This document shows, in pieces, positions 12,001 through 20,499 of a stretch of DNA of 64,000 nt. Position 1 is the first letter of the stretch. Every line of letters starts with the position of its first letter. The notes beneath the pieces were generated by a model. It saw nothing but the letters and a program-made list of their open reading frames with translations. It ran no database searches and was not told where the DNA came from. The translations under genes were made by a program, and so were the position numbers. The DNA is from Luteolibacter luteus (lineage in GTDB: Bacteria > Verrucomicrobiota > Verrucomicrobiia > Verrucomicrobiales > Akkermansiaceae), in the NCBI RefSeq assembly GCF_012913485.1, contig NZ_CP051774.1, forward strand, positions 3,906,001 through 3,970,000, read 5' to 3'.

Positions 12001-15000
12001 GCCCGCGTGTGGTGGTCACTGCGGGCCACGTTCTCTTCAACGATGGGACGCTGTCTGCCGCTACGGGTGCGCAGTGGCTGTTCCAGCATGACCGGCAGGC
12101 GCATGATCCGGTGCCGCAGACGCCCAGGGGGTTTTTCCTCATGACCGGATATGCGGCGCAACGCGCGGAGGACAATTCACCCGGTATTTCGACCCCTGCT
12201 TCGCAGAACTTGGATGCGGGGACCTTGTTTTTCGTCCAGGAGGCGGGCCGGGGAGGGTTCAGCGGCTATTTAGCGAGTGATACCTCTTCGAACGAGTTCC
12301 TGCTGTCCAGCGCGTTGAAAACCGTGGCTGGTTATCCGATCGACGGCATCGGCGACAATGGTATCGACCGAATGCACGCCACGCCGCCCGCGGCGGTGAA
12401 TTTCACGAAGTCATTCGAGCGAACTTACATTACCCCGGATGTGCGGGCGAGCGCCGGAGCGTCGGGAGGGCCGCTTTGTGTGCTGAATGAGAATGGCGGG
12501 TACTATCCTGCCGCGATTTACCTCGGTGGCACCAATCAGACGGTGGTGCGGGCGTTGGATAGTGACGTGGTCACGATGATCGGTTTCTCCGAGGCCAGTT
12601 CTGGGGCTGCGGCAGGTGCCACCGGTGGCAGCCTCTCGAATACTCAATCGGGTGAATACGATAGTGAAACCCATGGAGCCCTCCGCGTGATCATTGAACC
12701 TGCGGCCGCGCGTGCTGCAGGCGCGGGCTGGCGTTTGGATAGCGCCTCTTCCTATGTGTTCTCGGGCGATACTTCGGGCGATCTGGAGCCGGGAGCTGTG
12801 AGCATCAGCTTTCCCACCGTGCAGGGCTTTGTGCCGCCAGCTCCACAGGCGGCGACAGTGACGGCGGGGACGATCAAAACGGTGACCTTTACCTATGAGG
12901 AGACAGTTGATGGTCCCGTCATCACTTCCGCGACAGCGGTGACGGGAGTGCGTGGCGAGGGGTTCTCCTATCAGATTAGCGCGGACCATTCGCCCCTCCT
13001 TTACTCGCTTCGCGGCTTGCTGCCGGACGGATTGGAGTTCCATCCCCAGACTGGGATCATCTCCGGCATTCCTCAGGAAGCCGGGATCTTTCCCGTGACG
13101 GTCGGAGCTAGCAATTCCGGTGGAGCAGGAACTCGCGAATTGGTGCTGACCTTTGTGCCGGTGGTGGCGGACCAAGCTTTCACAGCACCCTATCTGGTAG
13201 CGATGAACTATCAGGTGGAATCCAGCGAAACCGGTGATGCGGGTTCGAGTTGGGCCGCCAGCGGTCTTCCGGCGGGTGTTTCCATTCATCCATCCAGTGG
13301 TATCGTCAGCGGCACTGCCACAGAACCCGGCGTCTATGAAGCCGAGGTCTCCACTGCCGTCCGAGGGGCCACGGGCAGCGGCACGCTGACGCTAACGGTG
13401 ACCGGGACTGCACCTCGGATCACACAACAGCCCGCGGCGACGCGGAGTATCCAGTATGGCACGAGTGCGGCACTCGTGGTGGAGGCAACGGGTCTTCCGG
13501 ATCCAAGCTATCAATGGTATCGGGGACAGAGCGGAGATACGAGCCATCCCGTGGAGGGTGCCACCTCCCCGCTTTTCACCACGCCGCCCCTGACGGCCAA
13601 TACCAGTTATTGGGTGCGTGCCCACAGCATTAGCGGCTCGGCGGATAGCACGACATCCAGCATCAACATCCTTCCCTCGGCAAATGCGAACCTGATTGGC
13701 CTGGTCACCAGTGAGGGCCCGATCGAACCCTTCAGTTCCACGGTCACCGCCTACGCAATCAATGTCCCGAATGAGGTCTCCGCGATACTGGTGACACCGC
13801 AGGTGGAAGTTACCCAGTCGACGGTGAAGGTGAAAAATGTGGTCGTTCCGACGGATGCCGCCAGCGATCCCATTGCCCTCGGCCTGGGCGCAAATGTGAT
13901 CAATGTCGATGTGATCTCCGGCGACGGCAGCGTCACCAAACGCTATGTCCTTTCCGTGAATCGTTCGCAAACCCCTGTTCTTGTGACGGGAACCGCCACA
14001 GGCGTGCGCGACATGAATGCGACCCTGCGCGGCATGGCGACGCCGAACGGGATGGGCACCGTGTTTTTTCAGTATAGCACTACGACCGACTTCGGGAATG
14101 CCACCGCGGGTGATGTGATTTCAGGCAACCTTCCACTTGCGATCGAAGAGCCCGTGACCGGTCTTCGTGCCAGGACCACCTATCACTATCGCATCGGCAT
14201 CACCACCGGTGCGGGCACGAGCTTCGCCTCTTATAGCGCTTTCACTACCAGCTCGGCCCCTCCTGTCGTGGCTACCGGCCAAGCGAGCGATATAGAGGCG
14301 ACCAAGGTGAAACTGATCGGCGGGGTTAATACGAACGGGACGACGACCTCCGTCCACTTCGAGTGGGGCGAGACCACTGCTTATGGCAATACCACACCGG
14401 TGCAGGTGGTGCCAGGTGGGGCGTCGGTGGTCGATATCTCATACATGCTTCAGGGACTGACGCCTGATACCATCTATCACTACCGGCTTGTCGGAAACAG
14501 CACGGCAGGGACGACGTTTGGCGAGGATGTCGTGTTCATTGCCAATCAGGCGACGGGTGGTTCGGGGATTCCGACGGCCATCCCGGCAGCAACCACCGGT
14601 GGTTCGCAGGATGTCACCGGTACTTCGGTAGCTCTCCAAGGCGTCGCAAATCCGAAGGGAGGGACTACCTTTGTCCGCTTTGAATACGGGCTGACCCCCT
14701 CCTACGGGCACTCAACCCAAGCTCGGGGAATTGGCAGCGGTACGGATCCCTCGATCGTAGTGGCCCAAGCGACGGGATTGCTTCCCGGGAGGACCTATCA
14801 TTATCGCCTGGTGGCGACGAACAGTTCGGGAACCGGGCGTGGGGAAGACCGGACTTTCGCGACCTCGCCGATGGGTCCGCTCGCGACTACCTTGGGGGCT
14901 ACTGCCCTGAGTTCGACCAGCGTTCGCTTGTTCGGCACCGCAAATGCCAATGGGGCTTTGGCGCAGGTATTCTTCGAATATGGTACCGATGGCGTGAGTT

Positions 15001-17147
15001 TCCCGAATCGTATCGCCATCACGGGCGGCTCCGTGAATGGCGAGGTTGAACTCCCCGTGCAGGTTGATCTCGCGGATCTCGAACCTGATAAAATCTACCA
15101 TTTCCGAACCTTCGCGGTCCGGCCTGATAACTTCACAATCTTTTCGAGAGGAGAGGTGAAGAGCTTCCGGAGCGACAATCTGGCCGGCCTGCTGCAGAAG
15201 TTCCCGCGCGAGCTCGATGTGGGCGAACGTCAGGGCCAGTTGCAGGTGAATTTGGCCCCAGCCGGGATGGGGGCTTGGCGCTTGGCTGGCGAGATCCAAT
15301 GGCGTGCTTCCGGAAGCATGGCGACCGGCCTGACAACGGGAGACCGCGAGATCGAGTTCCTGCCGGTGCTGGGCTATCATCAGCCGGGCCGGGAATTGGT
15401 CGGTGTCGTTAGCGGATCTCCGACGTTGGTGCTCAATCGCGAATATTTCGTCTCTCCCACACCGCCTGACAGCAGCATCAAAGTAAACCTCATCCCGGTG
15501 AATCGCTCCGGTCCGGAGGTGCCGCTTTCGGATCGTATCCAGTGGCGTCTCTTCGGCTACGATGACCTGCCATGGCGGGAGTCCGGGGAGACCGCGAGCG
15601 GCTTGATGCCGGGCAGCTACCTGATCGAGTTCAAGGCGGCGCTGGATCTCGATGCTCCTCCTCCATGCACCCTTGTCCTTGGCCCGGGAGAATCGAAGGT
15701 CGTCTCCTTTGCCTATGACCCCGACTTGGATTCCGGAGCCAGCTCGATCCGGGTGCTGCCTTACGACACGGTGTCTACCCGTCGCAACCAGCCCTACGCG
15801 TACGTTGGCCAGATCCGGAATGACACCGGTTCGCACAGCGGCTTCGCGGTGAAGACGCGCGTCGTGGCGACCGTCGCGCAGAGCGTTTTCGATGAGTTCA
15901 CGCTGGCCCAGATCCCCGGCGTCCAGTGGCTCTTCCAGCAGGACCGCGCGGTCCACGAGCCGAAGCCTCAAACTCCGCGCGGCTTTTATGTCTTCGATGG
16001 CTACGCGGCGCAGCGAGAGCAGGACGATACGCCCGGCTTCCCCTCACTCGCGGCGCAGGAGATGAATGTCGCAGCCCTTTACTTTCTCGAAGACGCCGGG
16101 CGGGGTGGTTACTCCGGGTTCCTTGCCACGGATGAAGCGACCCAACCGTTGGCGACTGCGACCTCGCTTAAGACCTTGGTCGGCTATCCGGTCCGCGGGG
16201 GCGGTTCGATCTCGAATCATGGGCGAATGCAGGCCTCCCGAACTCTCACGGATGCCTTCGTGCCGGTGACGGATGTGATCTTTGGTTCAAGCACGATCAT
16301 GGGCCTCCATGGCATGGATGGTGGACCGCTGTGCATCCAAACCAATGGTGGCAATTACTTCCCGGCGGGCATCTATGTGGGTGGCAGCAATTCCCAGAAT
16401 CATGTCCGGGCGATCGATGGAGAGGTGATCGATCTCTTCAACCGTGCCGAGTTGACCGCGAATACAGGGAACAACAACAATACGGGCGGCATTTCCCAGA
16501 CCAGCTATACGGCTGTCTCCGCCAGTTCCACGAGAGGAGCGCTGAGCGTGATCATCGAGCCCGCGGAAGCTCGCCTCGCCGGTGCGCTTTGGAAGCTCGG
16601 CGGCGATTCGAGCTTCGTGGTTTCCGGCGCACGGAAGAACAACATGATGCCGGGCCAATACGTCCTGCAGTTGAAAACCATCCCGGGTTTTCGATCTCCG
16701 GTTCAGCAGTCTACCAACGTGCTGGCGAACAACCTAACCACGGTCACATTCACGTACCTGCCCGAACTTTCTCCCCTCTTCAACTGGCGTCAGCTTCATT
16801 TCGCGACGACCGCGAATACAGGCGATGCGGCCGATGGCTCCGATCCGGATGGCGATGGCATTCTAAATCTGGACGAATATATCGCCGGTACGGATCCTCT
16901 CAATCGGTCCGATGCTTTCTTTGTCTCTGGATCGGAGCGTGAGGGTAATACCTTCTTGCTGACCGTGCCGGTCAAAGCCGGCCGCCTCTACATCCTCCAA
17001 AGGAGCACGAATCTACCCACCGCCGATTGGACGGATGTGGTCACGGCAGGCCCCTTTGCACTTGGCGGCACTAGGACCCTTGTCGATCCGGCGGCCACTT
17101 CTTCTTCAGGTATCTATCGGGTCAAAGTCGAACTTTTGGGGCCATGA
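9060..17147 (+). CDS. Giant secreted repeat protein with duplicated trypsin-like modules
   Basis: The 2695-residue product has a signal peptide and then an autotransporter-associated repeat (SGSGILAVTGTASYSGNTTV region, residues 60-250). Two long modules follow. Each has a cadherin-like beta-sandwich (ANLSALNVSG near 265; ANLIGLV near 1545) and several fibronectin-like repeats marked N-P/A-N-G-x-x-x-x-x-F-x-Y-G and T-x-Y-H-Y-R. Each then has a PEGA-like segment and a trypsin-like domain. In the first trypsin-like domain His990 (VTAGHVLF), Asp1052 (NLDAGTLFF) and Ser1135 (GASGGPL) form a plausible triad. In the second (residues 2235-2465) the aligned positions are Gln2274, Asn2336 and Asp2420. 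Putative Ig domains lie between the modules (residues 1300-1540). The C-terminus carries a calcium-binding DPDGDGILNLDEY motif. It is probably a surface or secreted protein that binds or cleaves a matrix; the substrate is unknown. Confidence 0.85.
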   Translation: MLPSRIALLERILSQTFLLFAFLLPATAADPMRFTWTDAVSGNWSDTTKWTDDQASGSGPVTGGLAGYVLEFEEAGRYTATQDLGAGFLISELRFGGSEVTLAGNGIRLIANGASSPEIQQDGTADVTINTPVMLLADLNCGGIGSGKVTLGGGVSGNAGLTKSGSGILAVTGTASYSGNTTVEGGTLKLSQSNTANDASTVTIGAGAVLDLNFSGQDTVLSLVLGGIPQANGVYHAANSGGAISGTGSIRVFTPPPPQPSSNANLSALNVSGATLSPAFNSLIGTYSTTVPNAVSGITVMATAAHSGAAVKVGGNQVSSGVASPVIPLSVGNNLITTLVTAQDGVTTRIYTISINRAAPVAVATAPALVISSARATLNGTVNPNGVATVYFEYGPTAAYGSRTPERDVAGTGGRPFAASLGGLKGATIYHFRAVVIGAGGTQFGNGLSFATPPEPPVAATGTPTNVTASTATLVGGLNPNGVKASAYFEYGLTSVYGQATAVQNIPAGAATVNVQAPNISLISGATYHYRLVASNAAGTALGEDVVFTVQPGGGGGSGAPTAAPAVHTGNAVGVGTESAILQGSANPNEGTTLVQFEYGLTAAYGQTSVLQGIGNGNGAAAVAATVSDLLPGTTYHYRVTASNNLGKSLGADATFTTGFPPPTAVTGNSTVLTTTSVKLDGSIRARGATAEAWIDYGTDGVTFNSVRAVPANVSGDLNTEVSAEVPELAQGVTYYFRVRAVGPQGQAMGEVKGFDVASLSGLIRQFPPGVTAANRQGSVSITLGPAAIGSGWRFAGEQFWRESGVPATGLTAGDRVIEFRPVPGYLKPANETVAVASIAAPVALFRSYAPSAEAGTGALTVFLKPQDLTEGIAPARWKFFGEGDAEWKESGTTVNGLAPGNYVILSKQVEGRSTPHPVTAVVAHGQTTSLTIIYYIKEGPVGVPPDLLAFEEVSGDEALPNAYVGQIRTNSGSGSGFVVRPRVVVTAGHVLFNDGTLSAATGAQWLFQHDRQAHDPVPQTPRGFFLMTGYAAQRAEDNSPGISTPASQNLDAGTLFFVQEAGRGGFSGYLASDTSSNEFLLSSALKTVAGYPIDGIGDNGIDRMHATPPAAVNFTKSFERTYITPDVRASAGASGGPLCVLNENGGYYPAAIYLGGTNQTVVRALDSDVVTMIGFSEASSGAAAGATGGSLSNTQSGEYDSETHGALRVIIEPAAARAAGAGWRLDSASSYVFSGDTSGDLEPGAVSISFPTVQGFVPPAPQAATVTAGTIKTVTFTYEETVDGPVITSATAVTGVRGEGFSYQISADHSPLLYSLRGLLPDGLEFHPQTGIISGIPQEAGIFPVTVGASNSGGAGTRELVLTFVPVVADQAFTAPYLVAMNYQVESSETGDAGSSWAASGLPAGVSIHPSSGIVSGTATEPGVYEAEVSTAVRGATGSGTLTLTVTGTAPRITQQPAATRSIQYGTSAALVVEATGLPDPSYQWYRGQSGDTSHPVEGATSPLFTTPPLTANTSYWVRAHSISGSADSTTSSINILPSANANLIGLVTSEGPIEPFSSTVTAYAINVPNEVSAILVTPQVEVTQSTVKVKNVVVPTDAASDPIALGLGANVINVDVISGDGSVTKRYVLSVNRSQTPVLVTGTATGVRDMNATLRGMATPNGMGTVFFQYSTTTDFGNATAGDVISGNLPLAIEEPVTGLRARTTYHYRIGITTGAGTSFASYSAFTTSSAPPVVATGQASDIEATKVKLIGGVNTNGTTTSVHFEWGETTAYGNTTPVQVVPGGASVVDISYMLQGLTPDTIYHYRLVGNSTAGTTFGEDVVFIANQATGGSGIPTAIPAATTGGSQDVTGTSVALQGVANPKGGTTFVRFEYGLTPSYGHSTQARGIGSGTDPSIVVAQATGLLPGRTYHYRLVATNSSGTGRGEDRTFATSPMGPLATTLGATALSSTSVRLFGTANANGALAQVFFEYGTDGVSFPNRIAITGGSVNGEVELPVQVDLADLEPDKIYHFRTFAVRPDNFTIFSRGEVKSFRSDNLAGLLQKFPRELDVGERQGQLQVNLAPAGMGAWRLAGEIQWRASGSMATGLTTGDREIEFLPVLGYHQPGRELVGVVSGSPTLVLNREYFVSPTPPDSSIKVNLIPVNRSGPEVPLSDRIQWRLFGYDDLPWRESGETASGLMPGSYLIEFKAALDLDAPPPCTLVLGPGESKVVSFAYDPDLDSGASSIRVLPYDTVSTRRNQPYAYVGQIRNDTGSHSGFAVKTRVVATVAQSVFDEFTLAQIPGVQWLFQQDRAVHEPKPQTPRGFYVFDGYAAQREQDDTPGFPSLAAQEMNVAALYFLEDAGRGGYSGFLATDEATQPLATATSLKTLVGYPVRGGGSISNHGRMQASRTLTDAFVPVTDVIFGSSTIMGLHGMDGGPLCIQTNGGNYFPAGIYVGGSNSQNHVRAIDGEVIDLFNRAELTANTGNNNNTGGISQTSYTAVSASSTRGALSVIIEPAEARLAGALWKLGGDSSFVVSGARKNNMMPGQYVLQLKTIPGFRSPVQQSTNVLANNLTTVTFTYLPELSPLFNWRQLHFATTANTGDAADGSDPDGDGILNLDEYIAGTDPLNRSDAFFVSGSEREGNTFLLTVPVKAGRLYILQRSTNLPTADWTDVVTAGPFALGGTRTLVDPAATSSSGIYRVKVELLGP

Positions 17148-17232
17148 CGAAGTTTTCCGGGCGACTCCCGCTCTTTTTGTGTCCTCCGTGGCAATCGGGT
17201 ATCTGACCTGCTCTTGGGATGTGCCCCTCCGC

Positions 17233-19047
17233 ATGAAGTCGCCTATTTCCCAAATCCTCAAAAGTCTCCACGAACGGTACGCCTCTTTCCGGGAGGGGAA
17301 TGTCGCCGACTACATTCCGGAGCTCTCGAAAGCCAACCCTGATTGGTTCGGCATCTGCATCGCCACGCGCGACGGGCACCTCTATGAGGTCGGGGACACG
17401 AGGCAGAAATTCACCATCCAATCGATCTCCAAGGCGCTCACCTATGGTCTGGCCTTGGAAGACCGGGGAGAGGAACACGTGCTTTCCCGGATCGGTGTCG
17501 AGCCTTCGGGGGACGCCTTCAATGCGATCAGCCTCAAGCCTGGCACCGGGACGCCATTCAACCCGATGATCAATGCGGGAGCCATCGCGACTTGCGGGCA
17601 GATTCTGGAGAGTGACGGGGAGAGCAGGATCCAGCGGATCACCCGTTACCTTTCTCGCTGTGCAGGTGGCCAGCTTGAGATCGACGAGGAAATCTATCGT
17701 TCGGAAAGCATGACCGGGCACCGCAACCGGGCAATCGGCTGGATGTTGAGGAACTTCGATATCATCGAGGAGGAACCTCGCGATATTCTCGAGACCTATT
17801 TCCAGCAGTGCTCGCTACGGGTTACTTGCGCCGATCTTGCGGTGATGGGAGCCACGCTTGCGAATCGCGGTTTCAATCCCATTACCGGCGAACGTGCGAT
17901 CGCGCATGAGTATGTGGACAATGTGCTCGGCGTGATGGCGAGCTGCGGGATGTACGATTGGTCGGGTGAATGGATCTATCGTGTCGGCTTGCCCGCAAAG
18001 AGTGGGGTAGGCGGTGGCATCCTTGCGGTGCTGCCGGGACAATTGGGTATCGGGGTTTTCTCCCCTCCCTTGGATAGCCAAGGGAACAGCGCCCGCGGGA
18101 TCCGGGTTTGCATGGACCTGGCCCGTGAGCTTTCACTGCACATGTTCAATCCTAGTGCCGTACCTCAGCCTGCGGTACGGCGAAGTTACAATGCGGCCCA
18201 GGTAAATTCGCGGAGACGGCTACCATCCTCCACCTTCCGCGAACTGCGGCGCTACGGAGACCGCATTCGTGTGATGGAGCTTCAGGGGCCGCTTCTTTTT
18301 TCGACGATCGAGCCGGTGGTGCGCGAGCTCGTGAAGCAGGTCGCTTATTGCGATCACATCATCTTGAACTTCAGCTACGTGTTCTCCATCGATCTGGTTT
18401 CCCTGAGGATGCTCCACAGTTTATGGCTGCAATGCTCGGCCGAAGGCGTGGGGCTGCTTTGCTGCCATACCGGACGCTTCACCAAGGCTCTGGTCTCCGC
18501 AGGGCTGGACGAGGACTCGCTTTTCTTCAGCGAGGACGCGGCGCTCGAATCCTGCGAGAATGCGGTGCTGGCCCGCGTGAAGCCTGGCTATTCGCCCGAG
18601 GCGGAACTGGTTTCGCTGAATGCCTGCCAGCTTTTCGGCAAATGCGATCACGAAGAGCTGGCCTTCCTCGATGCCAACTTGGAATCGAGACACTATGCCC
18701 CGGGAGAGAACATCATCCAAGCTGGCGGTGATGCAGACGAGCTATTCGTGCTCATGGCGGGCAGCGTCGAAGTTCGCCTCCAACTCGGCGAGAAGCGTTA
18801 CCAGCGTCTTGATGTGTTCTCTGCGGGCATGAGCTTCGGGGAGTTGGCTTTCCTCGACGGATCGCCACGCTCCGCAGACGTGGTAGCGATGGCACAGGTG
18901 GAGTGCCGGGTCATTCCACGAGCGCTCTTCGAGGAGATCGGTGCCAGCCGACCCCTGCTGAAGGCGAAGATCCTCACTGAGATCTCGCTCCAGCTTTGTG
19001 ACCGGTTAAGACAAGCTAACATCGAGATCTCCGCGTTGCGAAATTGA
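17233..19047 (+). CDS. glsA: Glutaminase fused to STAS and cyclic-nucleotide-binding domains
   Basis: The 604-residue product combines three domains. Residues 1-300 are a serine-dependent beta-lactamase-fold glutaminase, which converts L-glutamine to glutamate plus ammonia. It shows the S64-x-x-K67 motif within QSISKAL, NPMINAGAI, GHRNRAIGWML, CGMYDWSGEW and AKSGVGGGI. Residues about 335-440 form a STAS domain (ELQGPLLFSTIEPVV, then HIILNFSYVFSIDLVSLRML). Residues about 455-590 form a cyclic-nucleotide-binding domain (GSVEVRLQ and SFGELAFLDGSPRSADVVA). ATG 17233 is chosen because the glutaminase fold begins there; the frame is open upstream into the preceding gene. The C-terminal domains suggest allosteric control by cAMP or by a partner. 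It is followed by three genes for further cyclic-nucleotide-binding domains. Confidence 0.93.
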   Translation: MKSPISQILKSLHERYASFREGNVADYIPELSKANPDWFGICIATRDGHLYEVGDTRQKFTIQSISKALTYGLALEDRGEEHVLSRIGVEPSGDAFNAISLKPGTGTPFNPMINAGAIATCGQILESDGESRIQRITRYLSRCAGGQLEIDEEIYRSESMTGHRNRAIGWMLRNFDIIEEEPRDILETYFQQCSLRVTCADLAVMGATLANRGFNPITGERAIAHEYVDNVLGVMASCGMYDWSGEWIYRVGLPAKSGVGGGILAVLPGQLGIGVFSPPLDSQGNSARGIRVCMDLARELSLHMFNPSAVPQPAVRRSYNAAQVNSRRRLPSSTFRELRRYGDRIRVMELQGPLLFSTIEPVVRELVKQVAYCDHIILNFSYVFSIDLVSLRMLHSLWLQCSAEGVGLLCCHTGRFTKALVSAGLDEDSLFFSEDAALESCENAVLARVKPGYSPEAELVSLNACQLFGKCDHEELAFLDANLESRHYAPGENIIQAGGDADELFVLMAGSVEVRLQLGEKRYQRLDVFSAGMSFGELAFLDGSPRSADVVAMAQVECRVIPRALFEEIGASRPLLKAKILTEISLQLCDRLRQANIEISALRN

Positions 19048-19114
19048 TCCAGCCTGCATGTGATTTCCTGCTAGCCCTTCGCACATCGGCCAGTCATTCT
19101 GTAGTCGAATCGCC

Positions 19115-19609
19115 ATGAGTTCTTCTTCCCCTCTCCCCGAACTACCTGCGATCGGCTTCCTGGCTGACGTCGATGCCTCCCACCGGGAATTCCTAGCCTC
19201 CTTCGGTTCCTTTGTCCGCCCGCAGAATGGCGAGGCATTGATCGAGGAAGGTAGTGCCCAGGAGAACCTTTACCTGATCATCTCCGGCATGCTGCATGTC
19301 ATCTCGGCAGCGGGAGGCCGGAACCTGTTGGTGGCCACTCTCGGAGCGGGGGATTCTTTGGGGGAAGTGAATATCTTTGATCCGGCGACTGCCAGTGCCT
19401 CCGTGGTAGCGCGAAGCGAGTGTCTGATCTGGAGCATCTCCGCTTCCGAGCTTGAGGGTTTCTTCGAAAGTGACCCGGTGGCGGGTGTGGCTTTCATGCG
19501 CGGCCTGCTTCGGCTCGTCGGCCACCGCATCCGGGCCATGAATGCGAAGCTCGCCGATTCCGAGGCTGAGAAGTCGGCTCTGCAAAGCTTCTGGAAACCC
19601 CACGCGTGA
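19115..19609 (+). CDS. Single-domain cyclic-nucleotide-binding protein
   Basis: The 164-residue protein is essentially one cyclic-nucleotide-binding (CAP_ED) beta-roll, with EEGSAQENLYLIISG and a phosphate-cassette-like SLGEVNIFDPATASASVVA, followed by C-terminal helices. No helix-turn-helix follows, so it is not a complete Crp/Fnr transcription factor. The cassette lacks the Arg that usually contacts the cyclic phosphate, so it may not bind cAMP. Its stop overlaps the next gene's GTG start by four bases, showing translational coupling. Confidence 0.82.
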   Translation: MSSSSPLPELPAIGFLADVDASHREFLASFGSFVRPQNGEALIEEGSAQENLYLIISGMLHVISAAGGRNLLVATLGAGDSLGEVNIFDPATASASVVARSECLIWSISASELEGFFESDPVAGVAFMRGLLRLVGHRIRAMNAKLADSEAEKSALQSFWKPHA

Positions 19610-19965
19610 GCTTCATTCTCCAGCAGCAAGGTCCCTTCGGCTTGTTTTTTGCCTTCGCCATCGCTCACTCGCTGGCCGACTTCCCCCTGCAGGGCGATTA
19701 TCTGGCGCGGGTCAAGCAACGTCGGAATGCGTCCACCATGTTCGAATGGGTGGCTGCCCTCACGGCGCACTCGCTCATCCACGCGGGTGCGGTCTGGATC
19801 GTATCGGGAAGCATGATGTTCGGATTCATTGAACTGGTGCTTCACTGGTTGGTCGACTTGGGCAAGGGCGAGGGTAAATACGGCTATGCCACCGACCAGA
19901 CGCTGCATCTCTCCTGCAAGGCGGTTTATGTGGTGTTGATGGCCCTGGGGATTACGCTTTCTTGA
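19606..19965 (+). CDS. DUF3307-like small membrane protein
   Basis: The 119-residue protein contains about four hydrophobic helices and the pattern HSLADFPLQGDYLA, then TAHSLIHAG and LVLHWLVDLGK. His/Asp residues sit within helices, as in DUF3307 family members. The function of the family is unknown. The start is GTG 19606, overlapping the stop of the upstream cNMP gene as GTGA. The product is probably made together with the flanking cyclic-nucleotide-binding proteins. Confidence 0.7.
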   Translation: MSFILQQQGPFGLFFAFAIAHSLADFPLQGDYLARVKQRRNASTMFEWVAALTAHSLIHAGAVWIVSGSMMFGFIELVLHWLVDLGKGEGKYGYATDQTLHLSCKAVYVVLMALGITLS

Positions 19966-19981
19966 GAAGATTTGAGCTTCT

Positions 19982-19999
19982 CGGGACCAAGTGGTCCCG
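19982..19999 (+). other. Short hairpin between coupled genes
   Basis: CGGGACC and GGTCCCG pair perfectly around an AAGT loop, 16 bases after the preceding stop and 34 bases before ATG 20034. There is no T tract. It may tune translation or mRNA stability, and it supports starting the next gene downstream of it. Confidence 0.4.
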
Positions 20000-20033
20000 G
20001 GTCTGCTTGCAAATGGATGGAGGTGCATCGGAC

Positions 20034-20483
20034 ATGAATCCCTTTCTCCAAACCGTTGCGGAGTACCCGGGCCGCGAGTTTGTCGCGGGAGATTTCATTC
20101 TTCGACAGGGTGACGCCTGCACGGAACTGCATGTCCTGCTTGAGGGAGACGTGGAAGTGATACGGGATGATGTACGCGTGGCGAAGATCTCTGAATCCGG
20201 ATCGGTCTTTGGGGAGATGTCGCTGCTTCTCGGCGGCCCTTGCACGGCGAGTGTGCGGGCCCTCGGTCCGGTACGGGTCGCTTCGATCCTCCGTCCAAGG
20301 GAGTTCCTCGCCTCCTCGGCAGATGCCAGCTTGCACATCGCCGAGTTGCTGGCTCACCGGATCGATGCGCTTAACCGTTATCTCGTCGATGTGAAGCACC
20401 AGTATGAGGGGCACGATCACCTCGGCATGGTGGATGCGGTGCTGGATGCCTTGATGCACCGGCCCCGCAAGAAAAAGGCGTGA
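20034..20483 (+). CDS. Single-domain cyclic-nucleotide-binding protein
   Basis: The 149-residue product is a cyclic-nucleotide-binding domain (DFILRQGDACTELHVLLEG, VFGEMSLLLGGPCTASVRA) with a helical tail ending in a basic RPRKKKA. The frame is open back to TTG 19962, which would overlap the previous stop. ATG 20034 has a GGAGG ten bases upstream and lies beyond a hairpin, so it is preferred; ATG 20013 is another option. The cassette keeps the FGE core but has Cys-Thr where the Arg-Ser of cAMP binders normally sits. No DNA-binding domain is present. Confidence 0.83.
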   Translation: MNPFLQTVAEYPGREFVAGDFILRQGDACTELHVLLEGDVEVIRDDVRVAKISESGSVFGEMSLLLGGPCTASVRALGPVRVASILRPREFLASSADASLHIAELLAHRIDALNRYLVDVKHQYEGHDHLGMVDAVLDALMHRPRKKKA

Positions 20484-20499
20484 AAGCCGGTGACGGAGC

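Noticed and set aside
14712-15971. 419-codon minus-strand open frame within the giant repeat protein
   Set aside because: It is antisense to a well-supported repeat protein and shows no domain features.
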